Source: Drouetiella hepatica Uher 2000/2452
Lineage (GTDB): Bacteria; Cyanobacteriota; Cyanobacteriia; Elainellales; Elainellaceae
Length of the DNA stretch: 63,930 bases
Reading direction: 5' to 3'
NCBI GenBank assembly: GCA_019359505.1
Contig: JAHHHD010000030.1
Span: forward strand, 1 to 63,930
Below the pieces are notes generated by a model that was not told where the DNA came from, searched no databases, and was given only the letters and a program-made list of their open reading frames with translations. This document shows positions 53,457 through 61,371 of this stretch, one piece after another. The position numbers and the translations under genes were made by a program. Position 1 is the stretch's first letter. Every line of letters starts with the position of its first letter.

Positions 53457-54842
53457 CTAGAAGCGCGGCGGCATAAGTCCGCCTGATGTCGATTTAGCGC
53501 TAGGCGGTGGGCTAACCAACACGTTCTCTCCTGCCTCCAAACCAGAACGAGCTTCGGTCTGTGTTTCCACAGTTGCCCCTGTCTCAATCGGCTTAAAAAT
53601 TACCTGACGATCGCTCGTTTCAACATAAACACCTGTGCTGCTATCTTGGCGAACGATCGCCACGGTCGGAACAAGCAGCACGTTATTTAGCTGACCCACG
53701 GCAAAGGAGACATCGACATTCATCCCCGATCGCAGTAAGTTTTGCGGATCAGATAGAGAAACCTTGACTTCAAAACTGGTGACGTTTTGCTCGACAGTAG
53801 ACTGGGGAGAAATTTCTGTAATGCTTCCGGCAAAAGTTTTGTCTGGATAGGCATCTGCCCGAATTACCGCCCGTTGCCCGATTCGCATTCGGGCAATATT
53901 GGTTTCTGCCACATTTGCCACCACTTGGTTCTTAGAAGCCAACGACAGAATGGAAGATGAGGTCGCAGAAAATTCTGAGCTTGCCGCCGTTGTCGGCGCA
54001 ACAAAAGCTCCCGGATCAGCATATTTCCGAATCACCGTGCCGCTAAAAGGCGCACGAATCACCGTTTCATCGACCTGGATCTGGATATTTTGCAGCGAAC
54101 CTTTCGCAGAAACTACGTCTGCCTCAGCTGCCGCAATGTCTTCTGAGCGAGATCCAGCCTGCTGCAATGCCAAAGACTGCTGGGCTTGCTTCACTTGAGC
54201 TTGGGCACTGTCTCGATTGGCACGAGAGCTTTCTAAATCTCGGAGGGCGATCGCACGAGCATCATACAGGTCTTGATCCTGCTGCATGGTTAATTCCGCT
54301 TGCCTCAGCTTAGCCTCTGCCTCGTCGAGTTGGGCTTGGGCGCTGGCAATATCCTCTGGACGATTTCCCGCCCTTATTTTCTGTCGGTTGGCTTCCGAGG
54401 AGGCAAGCTGTCCCTGCGCCTGGGCGAGCTGACCTTGGAGGCTAGAGTCATCCATATAAGCAAGAATCTGCCCCTCTTGGACGGTATCGCCCACGTTCAC
54501 CAGCAGGGTTTTAAGGGTACCAGAAGACTTGGGGCTGACATTAATCGATCGCTCCGGATCAACGCTGCCATTGGCAGTAATCGTGAGGGGAACGCTTTGC
54601 CGTTTTACAGGCACCGTTTTCACCTCCTGCTGACTTGCCAACTGAGGCGCTAGCACCCACTGCCGATAGACCATGGCTCCCCCTGTCAGTAGAGCTAGGA
54701 GAATGAGCGATCGAGTGAGCCAAGGTGTCACCCTAAAGGATTTTCTAAAACCTTGAGCTAATGTTTTGTTCTCTAATTTCTCGCTCTCTAGCTTGTTGCT
54801 TTCTAAGGGTGTGATACCTGAATGCGGTTTGTCGAAGGTCAT
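53457..54842 (-). CDS. MacA-like periplasmic adaptor (HlyD/RND family)
   Basis: 461 residues. One N-terminal membrane anchor (about 43-65), then a biotinyl-lipoyl-like half (ANGSVDPERSINVSPKSSG), a long coiled-coil hairpin (about 140-235, Ala/Gln-rich), second lipoyl half (VIRAPFSGTVIRKY) and beta-barrel with membrane-proximal domain (NVDVSFAVGQLNNVLLVPT). Bridges the inner-membrane ABC unit and an outer membrane channel. First gene of a four-gene operon with permease, ATPase and TPR. Confidence 0.93.
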   Translation of the reverse strand: MTFDKPHSGITPLESNKLESEKLENKTLAQGFRKSFRVTPWLTRSLILLALLTGGAMVYRQWVLAPQLASQQEVKTVPVKRQSVPLTITANGSVDPERSINVSPKSSGTLKTLLVNVGDTVQEGQILAYMDDSSLQGQLAQAQGQLASSEANRQKIRAGNRPEDIASAQAQLDEAEAKLRQAELTMQQDQDLYDARAIALRDLESSRANRDSAQAQVKQAQQSLALQQAGSRSEDIAAAEADVVSAKGSLQNIQIQVDETVIRAPFSGTVIRKYADPGAFVAPTTAASSEFSATSSSILSLASKNQVVANVAETNIARMRIGQRAVIRADAYPDKTFAGSITEISPQSTVEQNVTSFEVKVSLSDPQNLLRSGMNVDVSFAVGQLNNVLLVPTVAIVRQDSSTGVYVETSDRQVIFKPIETGATVETQTEARSGLEAGENVLVSPPPSAKSTSGGLMPPRF

Positions 54843-55032
54843 AATGACTCTGCTGAAGTTGAAATAAACCTACTGGTGCAGGTCAGGTCATTCATAGCCC
54901 CCATGAATTCCGTCGCTGCACGAGTAGGCTAAGTATCTCTTGGTTGTGATGTCACATCTCTGCAACACTCACATCCTAGGAGTCCATACCGTTAAACCAC
55001 ATGAACCAAATCTCCTAAATCTAGTAGGACTA

Positions 55033-55071
55033 AAGTCCTAGATCACAACGGGACTTTAGTCCTAAGTCTTC
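55033..55071. repeat. AGGACTAAAGTCC inverted repeat
   Basis: aggactaaagtcc and ggactttagtcct face each other across a short spacer; each arm is itself nearly palindromic. Units of this kind are dispersed between genes in many cyanobacteria. Confidence 0.8.
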
Positions 55072-55129
55072 AGTGAAAAGATAGGCATTTCAACCCTAGA
55101 ACGCACTGGTCTGTCTGGCATACACTGTG

Positions 55130-55159
55130 AATAGGCAAAAGCTTAATAGGCAAAAGAAT
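55130..55159. repeat. 15-bp-period tandem duplication
   Basis: aataggcaaaag recurs after 15 bases, with a degenerate third occurrence (aattaggcaag). Confidence 0.75.
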
Positions 55160-55320
55160 TAGGCAAGTCGTGTTTCCTCATCTCATCTGCTAATGGATTG
55201 TTGATGGCTTAAAGGCTGTGTGAATCTTTCAAGCCATCAACAACCAACGTGTTATTCGTACTCTCGCTACAGTATTTCCCGATCGCCTCTCTTCCCTATG
55301 ACATCCTGCCGATCACTTTC

Positions 55321-56583
55321 ATGCTGCCTAAAGTCTTAAAACCGCTCGTTTCACAGCCTCTCAATCATCCATTTCGCCTGTTGCTTTATTTGGAGTGGCT
55401 GTTGCTGGGATTTGCGAGCTTATCCCAAATTTTACCTGTTCCGTTTGATGTAGCTTTACGGTTACCGGGGCTACCTTTGCTGTGGATTTTTATCTTTGGG
55501 CTAATGGGTCTGAGGTTACCAACTGAGCGATCGCGTCATCAGGCTCTGTATATTGGAGCAGAGTTTGGCTTAATTTGGCTAACGATTGTGACAGGGGGAG
55601 CCTTTGTCACTCTACCCATACTGATAGCGATCATCATGATCCGAAGCTGTCAAATGTTTCAGCGGTCAGGGCGGTTAGGCGTTGCGATCTTAACTTTCGT
55701 AGGGCTTCTGTTGGTCACTGCCCAACAGAGTCAGATGCAAGATCCAATGTTGGAAGCCTTCAAGAATATGCAGACTAAAGCGTTGCCCAGCGACGCTGAG
55801 ATTTTACCGCTTAAGTTCACTGTAGCTTTCTCCTTTGGGCTGTTGATATTTGCCCTGTTGCTACTGGTCAATAGCCTATTGGCAGAGCATGATAGCCGCA
55901 CACAATTGACGATCGTCAATGATAAACTGCGTCAGTACGCCCAAAGCGCTCAAGACCAGGCGACCTTGCAAGAGCGCAACCGCATTGCCCGCGAAATTCA
56001 TGACACGCTGGGACATGCGCTGACCGCCCAGAGCATCCAGCTTGAAAATGCGCTCATGTTTTGCCCAACCGATGCCGAAAAAACTCAGGCTTTTCTGATC
56101 GAAGCCAAACAGCTCTGTTCTCAGGCCCTACATGATGTGCGGCAGTCGGTGGCAACATTGCGATCGAATCCGTTGCTCGGTCGTCCATTGCAGGAGGCAA
56201 TTGCCCTTGCCATTCAAGAATTTCATCAAACGACAGGTATTACTCCTACCCATACTCTTCATCTCTCCAGCCCTTTGTCCGCCGACATCAGCACGACGCT
56301 CTACCGCATCATTCAGGAGGCGCTGATGAATATCTACAAGCACAGCAGCGCAACGCAAGTCGCTATTCATCTGCAAGAGAGTGAGAAGGAAATTACGCTA
56401 TGGATTGAGGATAACGGCTGCGGGTTTCATCCTGACCAAAACACAACTGGATTTGGCATCCAGGTTATGCACGAGCGAATTTTGGCAATGAATGGCGAGT
56501 TTCATCTGGTCAGCCAGCCCGGTGCCGGATGTTTGATTACCGCGCAGGTTCCTCTCGATCGCCGATCGCGGAGGACGCTATGA
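55321..56583 (+). CDS. NarX/LiaS-type sensor histidine kinase
   Basis: 420 residues from the ATG at 55321; an in-frame GTG at 55249 would add 24 residues. Five or six N-terminal membrane helices without a large sensory domain (to about 190), a short coiled coil, then a HisKA_3 domain ([20 protein letters not shown], phospho-His in REIHDTLGH) and HATPase ([22 protein letters not shown]). It probably senses membrane state. Its stop overlaps the ATG of the response regulator by 4 bp. Confidence 0.92.
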   Translation: MLPKVLKPLVSQPLNHPFRLLLYLEWLLLGFASLSQILPVPFDVALRLPGLPLLWIFIFGLMGLRLPTERSRHQALYIGAEFGLIWLTIVTGGAFVTLPILIAIIMIRSCQMFQRSGRLGVAILTFVGLLLVTAQQSQMQDPMLEAFKNMQTKALPSDAEILPLKFTVAFSFGLLIFALLLLVNSLLAEHDSRTQLTIVNDKLRQYAQSAQDQATLQERNRIAREIHDTLGHALTAQSIQLENALMFCPTDAEKTQAFLIEAKQLCSQALHDVRQSVATLRSNPLLGRPLQEAIALAIQEFHQTTGITPTHTLHLSSPLSADISTTLYRIIQEALMNIYKHSSATQVAIHLQESEKEITLWIEDNGCGFHPDQNTTGFGIQVMHERILAMNGEFHLVSQPGAGCLITAQVPLDRRSRRTL

Positions 56584-57257
56584 TTCGGGTGCTGTTGGTA
56601 GACGATCAGCAAATCATTCGGCAAGGACTGCGAAGCTTGCTAGATGCCAAGCCCGATCTTCAGGTCGTGGGCGAAGCCGAAAATGGGCAGGCGGCAATTT
56701 CTCTGCTAGAACGTTGGGCGATCGATCCTGGTTCAACGCCCCCGCCTGATTTAGTGCTGATGGATATCCGGATGCCCGTCATGGATGGAGTCACCGCCAC
56801 TCGGCTAATCGGTGAACAGTTTCCTGAGATTAAAGTTTTGGTGCTCACCACATTTGATGATGATGAATATGTGCTGCAAGCTATGCGATTTGGAGCAAAG
56901 GGCTATCTACTCAAAGACACCCATTCTGAAGAGCTGGCTCAGGCGATTCGATCGATCCACAAAGGCTGCACCCACATGGGTCCTGGCTTGTTTGAAAAAG
57001 TGATCGCCATGTCTGCGCCTGCTTCTCAGCCGATCGCCCAACCCCCCGAAATTATGGCGCTAACCCTGCGAGAACGGGAGGTGCTACGGCAAATTGTCTC
57101 AGGAGCCAGCAACCGAGAAATTGCCGAAGCGCTATACATCTCTGAGCGCACCGTCAAAAATCACGTGACCAGCATTCTCAGCCGATTAAACCTGCGCGAT
57201 CGCACCCAGGCCGCCCTTTTTGCCAGCGCTTTTTTGCCCCACAAAAACCCCCATTAA
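56580..57257 (+). CDS. NarL-family response regulator
   Basis: 225 residues starting at the ATG that overlaps the kinase stop (ATGA). Receiver with [13 protein letters not shown], phospho-acceptor in [15 protein letters not shown], and LLKDT; C-terminal LuxR-type helix-turn-helix ([20 protein letters not shown]). Partner of the kinase. The flanking MacAB-like and DevBCA operons are candidate targets (inference from position). Confidence 0.94.
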   Translation: MIRVLLVDDQQIIRQGLRSLLDAKPDLQVVGEAENGQAAISLLERWAIDPGSTPPPDLVLMDIRMPVMDGVTATRLIGEQFPEIKVLVLTTFDDDEYVLQAMRFGAKGYLLKDTHSEELAQAIRSIHKGCTHMGPGLFEKVIAMSAPASQPIAQPPEIMALTLREREVLRQIVSGASNREIAEALYISERTVKNHVTSILSRLNLRDRTQAALFASAFLPHKNPH

Positions 57258-57285
57258 CTTAGCAATAGTTGAGAGTCCGTTGTTG

Positions 57286-57338
57286 GAAGATTTTATGTTG
57301 TGAGGCGAGCGAAGCTCGCCTCACAACATAAAATCTTC
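57286..57338. repeat. 25-bp perfect hairpin with GAA triloop
   Basis: 57286-57310 pairs with 57314-57338 around GAA closed by C-G. It sits between the convergent response regulator and devA genes. Confidence 0.93.
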
Positions 57339-57348
57339 AATTGCCGAG

Positions 57349-58074
57349 TTAATAACTCACTGCTGTCGCCGAAGTATTTTGTGGGGCATTTTGTGGAGTA
57401 TTTTGCTTGAGTATTCCATCTTCCATGTACACAATACGATCGGCAATATCCAAAATCCGGTTGTCGTGAGTCACCATGAGAATAGTGCAGTTCTGCTCCT
57501 TCGCCAGTTTCTGCATCAAAGTCACTACTTCTCGACCTGATTTGCTATCAAGAGCAGCAGTTGGTTCATCGGCTAAAACCATTTGAGGATGGCTCACAAG
57601 GGCACGCGCGATTGCCACACGCTGTTTTTGTCCGCCAGATAAATTATCGGGATAATAATTTAGGCGATCGCTCAGCCCTACCTGTTCTAGCATCTCGGCT
57701 GAACGAGTCTGCATCTCTGCGGTCGAAAGATCGAGGTGAAGTTCTAAGCCCATCTTGACATTCTGAAGAGCAGTCAGGCTGCTATGCAAATTGTGTGCCT
57801 GAAAAATGTAGCCATGGTGTCGTCTTGCCTCGGTGAGCTGTTTAGCCGTTGCGCCGCAGAGTTCTTGACCCAACACCTGTAGGCTGCCAGACTGCGCCGA
57901 TCGCAAGCCCCCCACTAGCGTCAGCAAAGTGGTTTTGCCTGAACCTGATGGCCCCGTCATAATGACGATTTCACCGCTATTGATTTCGAGGTTGATATCA
58001 AACAGAACCTGTCTCTGCAATTGACCTTGACCAAAATAGTGATCGAGATGTTGAACGGAAATAGCGATCGCCAT
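57349..58074 (-). CDS. devA: DevA-family ABC exporter ATPase
   Basis: 241 residues. Walker A GPSGSGKTT, signature LSGGQKQRVAIARAL, Walker B MVLADEPTAALD, H-loop VTHDN. The DevA features GLRSAQSGSLQVLG and RRHHGYIFQAHNLHSSLTA fit the family. The C-terminus has a short Asn/Thr/Pro-rich repeat tail (QNTPQNAPQNTSAT). Energises export with DevC and DevB. DevBCA exports heterocyst glycolipids in Anabaena, but paralogues occur widely in cyanobacteria. Confidence 0.92.
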   Translation of the reverse strand: MAIAISVQHLDHYFGQGQLQRQVLFDINLEINSGEIVIMTGPSGSGKTTLLTLVGGLRSAQSGSLQVLGQELCGATAKQLTEARRHHGYIFQAHNLHSSLTALQNVKMGLELHLDLSTAEMQTRSAEMLEQVGLSDRLNYYPDNLSGGQKQRVAIARALVSHPQMVLADEPTAALDSKSGREVVTLMQKLAKEQNCTILMVTHDNRILDIADRIVYMEDGILKQNTPQNAPQNTSATAVSY

Positions 58075-58120
58075 GATGTTTTCTCCTGAACTCTTCTAGA
58101 AGCCTCCTGCAACAATTCCT

Positions 58121-59302
58121 CTAAAACATGTCAGCCGGATCAGCCGATTGCAGCTTGCGGGTGGCGATCGCGCCAGATACCATACACATGACGATCGTGA
58201 GTATTAGAACCAGCACCGCTCTGGCGAATGTCATATAGATGGGTAACGCAGTGGCTTTGGCGGCTAGGGCATAAAGACCGATCGGCAGCACAACGCCAGG
58301 AATAAATCCTAGAACTGCCAGAATAATCGCTTCCTCAAATACGATGCTCAGCAGATAGGCATTGTGATAGCCCATTGCTTTGAAGGTCGCGTATTCTTTG
58401 AGATGGGAGTTCACGTCGGTTGACAGCACTTGATAGGCAACCACGACTCCAACCACAAATGCCATTGCAGTCCCTAGACCGAAAATGAATCCAACGGGGC
58501 TGGCTGTTTTCCAGTAGTTTTCCTCGAACTGCACAAATTCCTGAGCCGTTAACACGCGAACATCTTCTGGCAGATGAGACTTCAGAGCCAAGGCGACCTG
58601 CTGTGGATCGGAGCCAGGTTTTAGTCGAATCAGTCCGAGGCTGACGCTAGCCGCATCTCGGCGGGGAAACAGGCGTAGAAAAGTCTGATCGCTCGCCATC
58701 AGGCTAGCATCTGCTCCAAAGGATGCGCCTAAGGTAAACAAACCCCCGATCGTCAGAGTCCGGCGCTCAACTTCAGTCGTAACTGTCTTTCCCTGGTCAA
58801 TTTGGGCAATCGCTTCTGCATACTCGCCTCTGGCACCGCGATCGAAGAGCACAACGTCAGGGAGCTTGATTTTGTCAAGCTGTTGGTTGACTTCTGGCAA
58901 GTCGAAGGCAGGGCGATCGGGGTCAAAGCCCAGCACCTGTACGGTGGCATTGAGACGAGTTTGAGGGTTTTTCCAGGTCAGGCTGTTGATATACAGTGCC
59001 CCTGCGGACTGTACGCCTGGAACATCCATGGACTGGAGCAGCCGCCGCCGCGAAAAAGTGGATAGATTTTGCAGGTTAAGAGCCTTGGGGCTGAGCAAAA
59101 CAATGTCTGCTAACATGGCGCGATCGACGCGAGTATTACTGTCATACAGAGCGTTTTGAAAGCCAAGCTGCATAAACATCAGCACATCGGCAAACGCAAT
59201 TCCGGCTAGTGCCACCAGAAGGCGACCTTTTTCGTGCCTGAGCTGTAGCCATCCCAACGGAGTGCGGCGCTGAAGCTGTTGAATCAATTTCATTTTCATC
59301 AT
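58121..59302 (-). CDS. devC: DevC-family ABC exporter permease
   Basis: 393 residues. N-terminal RRTPLGWLQLRHEKGRLLVALAGIAFADVLMFMQLG is the DevC signature; it is followed by a periplasmic domain (about 60-265) and three membrane helices with FKAMGYHNAYL. MacB-like topology. The start codon overlaps the devB stop by 4 bp, so translation is coupled. Confidence 0.92.
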   Translation of the reverse strand: MMKMKLIQQLQRRTPLGWLQLRHEKGRLLVALAGIAFADVLMFMQLGFQNALYDSNTRVDRAMLADIVLLSPKALNLQNLSTFSRRRLLQSMDVPGVQSAGALYINSLTWKNPQTRLNATVQVLGFDPDRPAFDLPEVNQQLDKIKLPDVVLFDRGARGEYAEAIAQIDQGKTVTTEVERRTLTIGGLFTLGASFGADASLMASDQTFLRLFPRRDAASVSLGLIRLKPGSDPQQVALALKSHLPEDVRVLTAQEFVQFEENYWKTASPVGFIFGLGTAMAFVVGVVVAYQVLSTDVNSHLKEYATFKAMGYHNAYLLSIVFEEAIILAVLGFIPGVVLPIGLYALAAKATALPIYMTFARAVLVLILTIVMCMVSGAIATRKLQSADPADMF

Positions 59303-60516
59303 GGCTCAATCACTACCTGGATTTGCAGATTGGTGAACTTGGCGGCTTTTTGGCTGGAGGCGTTGTCTAGCGTTGCGTGAACTTCAATCACTCTGGCATC
59401 AATGTTGCTGCTGGGGTCGGTATTGACGATCGTCTGTCGGCGCACCTGCGAACCGACTCGCTCAACAGTTCCTGTTAATTCCCCCGGAATGGCATCGCTT
59501 GTGATCCGGACGCGTTGCCCAGGACGCACTTTTCCGATATCGCTTTGATACACTTCGGCAATCACCTGCATCTGCTGAGTCTGCCCAATTTCTACAATGC
59601 CGTCTGTCGAGACAACTTCGCCCGATCGCGTGTGGATATACAGCACTTCGCCATCTATGGGCGATCGCACAAAGGTTTGATCGAGGCTTGCCTTTGCCTG
59701 ATTACGAGCGGCGATCGTCCGATTCACCTCAGCTTGAGCCGAACGAATATCTACAGGGCGCACCTCGGCAATTTGAGACAGCGTGCCTTCTGCTTTACTC
59801 AGCTCTTGTGGACTCGTAGAACGAATGCGATCGAGGGTGGCTTCAGCCTCTTGTAAAGACTTTTGGGCGGTATCCAGCGTCAATCGCTTGCTGTCGCGTT
59901 GAGAAGCCGCAGTCGCCCCCTCCTGATACAGCGATTGGTAGCGCTCATATTCAGTCTGAGCATTTTGCACCTCGGACTGCAACCGAGCCACGGTTGCTGC
60001 CTGAGCCTCAATGCTGCCCTGATTTTCTGCTCTCAGTCGAGCAATTTCGGCACGCTGGGCTGCAATCTCGCCCTGTTTGGCTCCGGCTTGGGTCACGTCA
60101 AGTTTCGCCTGAGCCACGTTCACTTGCTCTTGAGCTTCTGCTAGGGCAGCCTCCAGCCGATCGTTTGAGTCTAAAATCGCGATCACCTGACCTGCTTTGA
60201 CGCGATCGCCTTCCTTCACCAGCAGACGATCAACCCGATTTTCTTGACTTGATGTTGGCGCTGAAAGTTTAATCACTTCGCCGCGAGGTGCCAGTCGCCC
60301 CAGCGCTGTCACGGTTTTAATTGCCGACTCGTTTACCGCCATGGCTTCAGGGGGAGCGGATGAAATGGAATAGCGCCATGCCACGCCGCCAACGCATAGC
60401 GCGATCGCTGCAACGATGATCCAGAAGGAGTTTTGAGTTTTTGAGAGTTGAACCTTTGAAAGTGAATTTCCCTGAATAGTGGCATTTTGTACAGTATTTT
60501 TCATGGCATTTTGCAC
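59299..60516 (-). CDS. devB: DevB-family membrane fusion protein
   Basis: 405 residues from a GTG at 60516, chosen because AAGGAGG lies five bases upstream. One membrane anchor (about 32-50), lipoyl half (TALGRLAPRGEVIKLSAP), a long coiled-coil hairpin (about 120-245), second lipoyl half (VRSPIDGEVLYIHTRSGEVV) and barrel. Periplasmic adaptor of the DevBCA exporter. Its promoter region overlaps a large operator-like palindrome shared with the divergent tetR gene. Confidence 0.92.
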   Translation of the reverse strand: MQNAMKNTVQNATIQGNSLSKVQLSKTQNSFWIIVAAIALCVGGVAWRYSISSAPPEAMAVNESAIKTVTALGRLAPRGEVIKLSAPTSSQENRVDRLLVKEGDRVKAGQVIAILDSNDRLEAALAEAQEQVNVAQAKLDVTQAGAKQGEIAAQRAEIARLRAENQGSIEAQAATVARLQSEVQNAQTEYERYQSLYQEGATAASQRDSKRLTLDTAQKSLQEAEATLDRIRSTSPQELSKAEGTLSQIAEVRPVDIRSAQAEVNRTIAARNQAKASLDQTFVRSPIDGEVLYIHTRSGEVVSTDGIVEIGQTQQMQVIAEVYQSDIGKVRPGQRVRITSDAIPGELTGTVERVGSQVRRQTIVNTDPSSNIDARVIEVHATLDNASSQKAAKFTNLQIQVVIEP

Positions 60517-60540
60517 AGCGCCTCCTTGCTGAAGTGTTAA

Positions 60541-60588
60541 ACTACTCGGTTTAGTCTAAAAGCATAACACTAAACTAGACCGAGTAGT
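60541..60588. promoter_or_regulatory. Operator-like inverted repeat between devB and tetR
   Basis: Two 18-base arms (60541-60558, 60571-60588) match in 16 of 18 positions as an inverted repeat around a 12-base spacer. Each arm contains ACT-N6-AGT. A TTGACA on the minus strand (60596-60601) and TATAGT on the plus strand (60588-60593) lie at its edge. This fits a TetR operator controlling both directions. Confidence 0.8.
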
Positions 60589-60603
60589 ATAGTATTGTCA
60601 AGG

Positions 60604-60663
60604 TATAGCTATCGCCAGTTTGCTAAAAATGTCCCCGCCTCAATCGCCAAGGCAGTTGCTATA
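60604..60663 (+). mobile_element. MITE-like family A, short copy 4
   Basis: 60 bp with both family A ends but without one arm of the central hairpin. It lies between the operator palindrome and the tetR start, so it is probably in the tetR leader or promoter. Confidence 0.75.
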
Positions 60664-60673
60664 AAATTTATTG

Positions 60674-60699
60674 TTCAGCTTTAAGATTCAGCTTTAAGA
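60674..60699. repeat. 13-bp tandem duplication before tetR
   Basis: ttcagctttaaga twice exactly, ending two bases before the tetR ATG. Confidence 0.9.
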
Positions 60700-60701
60700 A
60701 A

Positions 60702-61346
60702 ATGGACTCAAAATACGACACCATGAAACAGTCAAAACCTAAGCGCACGGACAGACAGCTCTCGTCAGAGAAAACTGAAGCCATTCTAGAAGGGGGAATG
60801 CAGGAGTTTTTGACCTATGGCTATGCGGCAACCAGCATGGATCGGGTCGCGATCGCTGCAAAAGTCTCGAAAGCCACGGTGTACAGCCACTTCCAGGACA
60901 AAGAAAGTCTGTTTGTGGGGCTGATTCAGCGTCTAGTTGAGCAAAAATTTCAATCTATTTTTGGTGCTAGTGAGGCTCAAGTTTTGCAAGCTGCGCCTCA
61001 AATTGTGCTCAGAGAGTTTGCCAACCGAGCCTTGGATATTGGCGTAAATGAGCCACAATTCCTGAACTTCATGCGGCTAATTTTGGGGGAATCGGCAAGA
61101 TTTCCACAGTTGGCTCGCGCGTTTGTGAGCAATATTGAGCAGACTGCGTTTAGGAAGCTATGCCAATACTTCACAAACTGTCCTCATTTAAAGTTGTCTG
61201 ACCCCGAAGCAACGGCACGTATTTTTGTGGGAGCGATCGTACATTTTTTGATCGTTCAAGAGATGCTGCACGGCAAGGATATTGTGCCGATGGAACGCGA
61301 TCGCCTGATCACTAACCTGATCGAGTTAATCACAGGACAACCCTAA
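60702..61346 (+). CDS. TetR/AcrR family regulator
   Basis: 214 residues (207 if the second ATG is used). N-terminal helix-turn-helix: AILEGGMQEFLTYGYAATSMDRVAIAAKVSKATVYSHFQDKE spans the three DNA-binding helices (about residues 28-70). The C-terminal ligand domain ends with HFLIVQEMLHGKDIVPMERDRLI, like AcrR-type C-domains. Divergent from devBCA across the operator palindrome, so it probably represses that exporter and itself. Confidence 0.93.
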   Translation: MDSKYDTMKQSKPKRTDRQLSSEKTEAILEGGMQEFLTYGYAATSMDRVAIAAKVSKATVYSHFQDKESLFVGLIQRLVEQKFQSIFGASEAQVLQAAPQIVLREFANRALDIGVNEPQFLNFMRLILGESARFPQLARAFVSNIEQTAFRKLCQYFTNCPHLKLSDPEATARIFVGAIVHFLIVQEMLHGKDIVPMERDRLITNLIELITGQP

Positions 61347-61371
61347 ATTTCCTTCACCCTAAATTTCTCTC
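61340..61371. repeat. 16-bp duplication covering two stop codons
   Basis: accctaaatttccttc and accctaaatttctctc. The tetR stop (taa) is in the first copy and the glgX stop lies in the second, so the convergent ends derive from the same duplicated unit. Confidence 0.85.

Larger units (their letters stand above)
54843..55320. other. Intergenic region, 478 bp, with inverted repeats
   Basis: Between the adaptor gene and the divergent kinase gene. It contains the AGGACTAAAGTCC inverted repeat (55033-55071), a 15-bp-period duplication (55130-55159) and a 13-bp hairpin (55198-55210 with 55231-55243) that sits near the kinase start. In-frame GTG 55249 would extend the kinase into this region. Confidence 0.6.

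Noticed and set aside
55033-55071. CRISPR repeat
   Set aside because: Only one inverted pair, no regularly spaced direct repeats and no cas genes.
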